A DNA stretch of 64,000 nucleotides from Chitinophaga caeni (GTDB lineage Bacteria > Bacteroidota > Bacteroidia > Chitinophagales > Chitinophagaceae). Both the position numbers and the translations under genes were made by a program. The notes under the pieces were generated by a model that was not told where the DNA came from, made no database searches, and saw nothing but the letters and a program-made list of their open reading frames with translations. Each line of letters opens with the position of its first letter. The stretch's first letter is position 1. The stretch lies in the NCBI RefSeq assembly GCF_002557795.1, contig NZ_CP023777.1, positions 4,225,001-4,289,000 on the forward strand, read 5' to 3'. Shown piece by piece: positions 63,878-64,000 of this stretch.

Positions 63878-64000
63878 ATTGTGTGGAATTTTTATGCCGT
63901 GTTTACCGGGTTATTAAATAGCGTTAAAATTAAAACCTACAACCGATTAGATTTTAATCCATTTTTAACGAATCATAATTCTAAATCGATCACCCTAATA

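Overview
The window comes from a Bacteroidota chromosome, most likely a Chitinophagaceae member close to Chitinophaga. The evidence is three SusC/SusD outer-membrane pairs, each with an ECF sigma factor, a FecR anti-sigma factor and a thioredoxin-fold lipoprotein or periplasmic protein. Weak ribosome binding sites, TAnnTTTG-type -7 boxes and a GH30 glycosidase fit the same group. The taxon is inferred from gene content only.

Layout. 1-3970: small exported or hypothetical genes (zinc ribbon fragment, SH3b protein, YdeI-like protein, TolB-N-like protein, VOC protein). 4011-13817: locus 1, mostly minus strand (sigma, an inverted ClC channel, FecR, SusC, SusD, thioredoxin). 14089-14589: AHSA1-type protein. 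14904-23208: locus 2, plus strand (sigma, FecR, SusC, SusD, TlpA). 23269-33568: locus 3, minus strand (sigma, FecR, SusC, SusD, TlpA, alpha/beta hydrolase). 34177-35967: a Tat-exported aminotransferase and a SnoaL-like protein. 36366-42075: a tripartite RND efflux operon. 43302-48476: two hydrolases, then a GNAT/SDR pair divergent from an HxlR regulator and a royal-jelly/Yellow-family protein. 48607-54702: a very large alpha-2-macroglobulin-like protein carrying a TonB-receptor plug-like insert. 54763-57669: a KAP-type membrane P-loop NTPase with a macro-like N-terminus. 58011-59672: a Tat lipoprotein carboxylesterase. 59781-62101: a tandem repeat array interrupted by an IS3-family element. 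62399-63877: a GH30 enzyme.

How the genes work together. Each SusCD locus looks like a cell-surface signalling and uptake unit: SusD and the SusC barrel capture and import a nutrient, the SusC N-terminal STN domain contacts FecR, and FecR releases or activates the sigma factor. None of the three loci carries a glycoside hydrolase; each ends in a redox protein instead, so the substrate cannot be called.

The most unusual structure is non-coding. A family of about 190-bp elements has 26-bp inverted ends that are themselves palindromic. It occurs as solo copies (33886-34075; 45194-45385) and as a 248-bp-period array (59781-62101), and an IS3 element has inserted into one spacer with a visible 3-bp target duplication. 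Second, two SusC genes share a leader element: a hairpin with a U-tract on the antisense strand, then a conserved 17-nt motif 11-12 nt before the start codon. Third, the macro-like/KAP NTPase is a plausible but unproven defence or stress-sensing protein.
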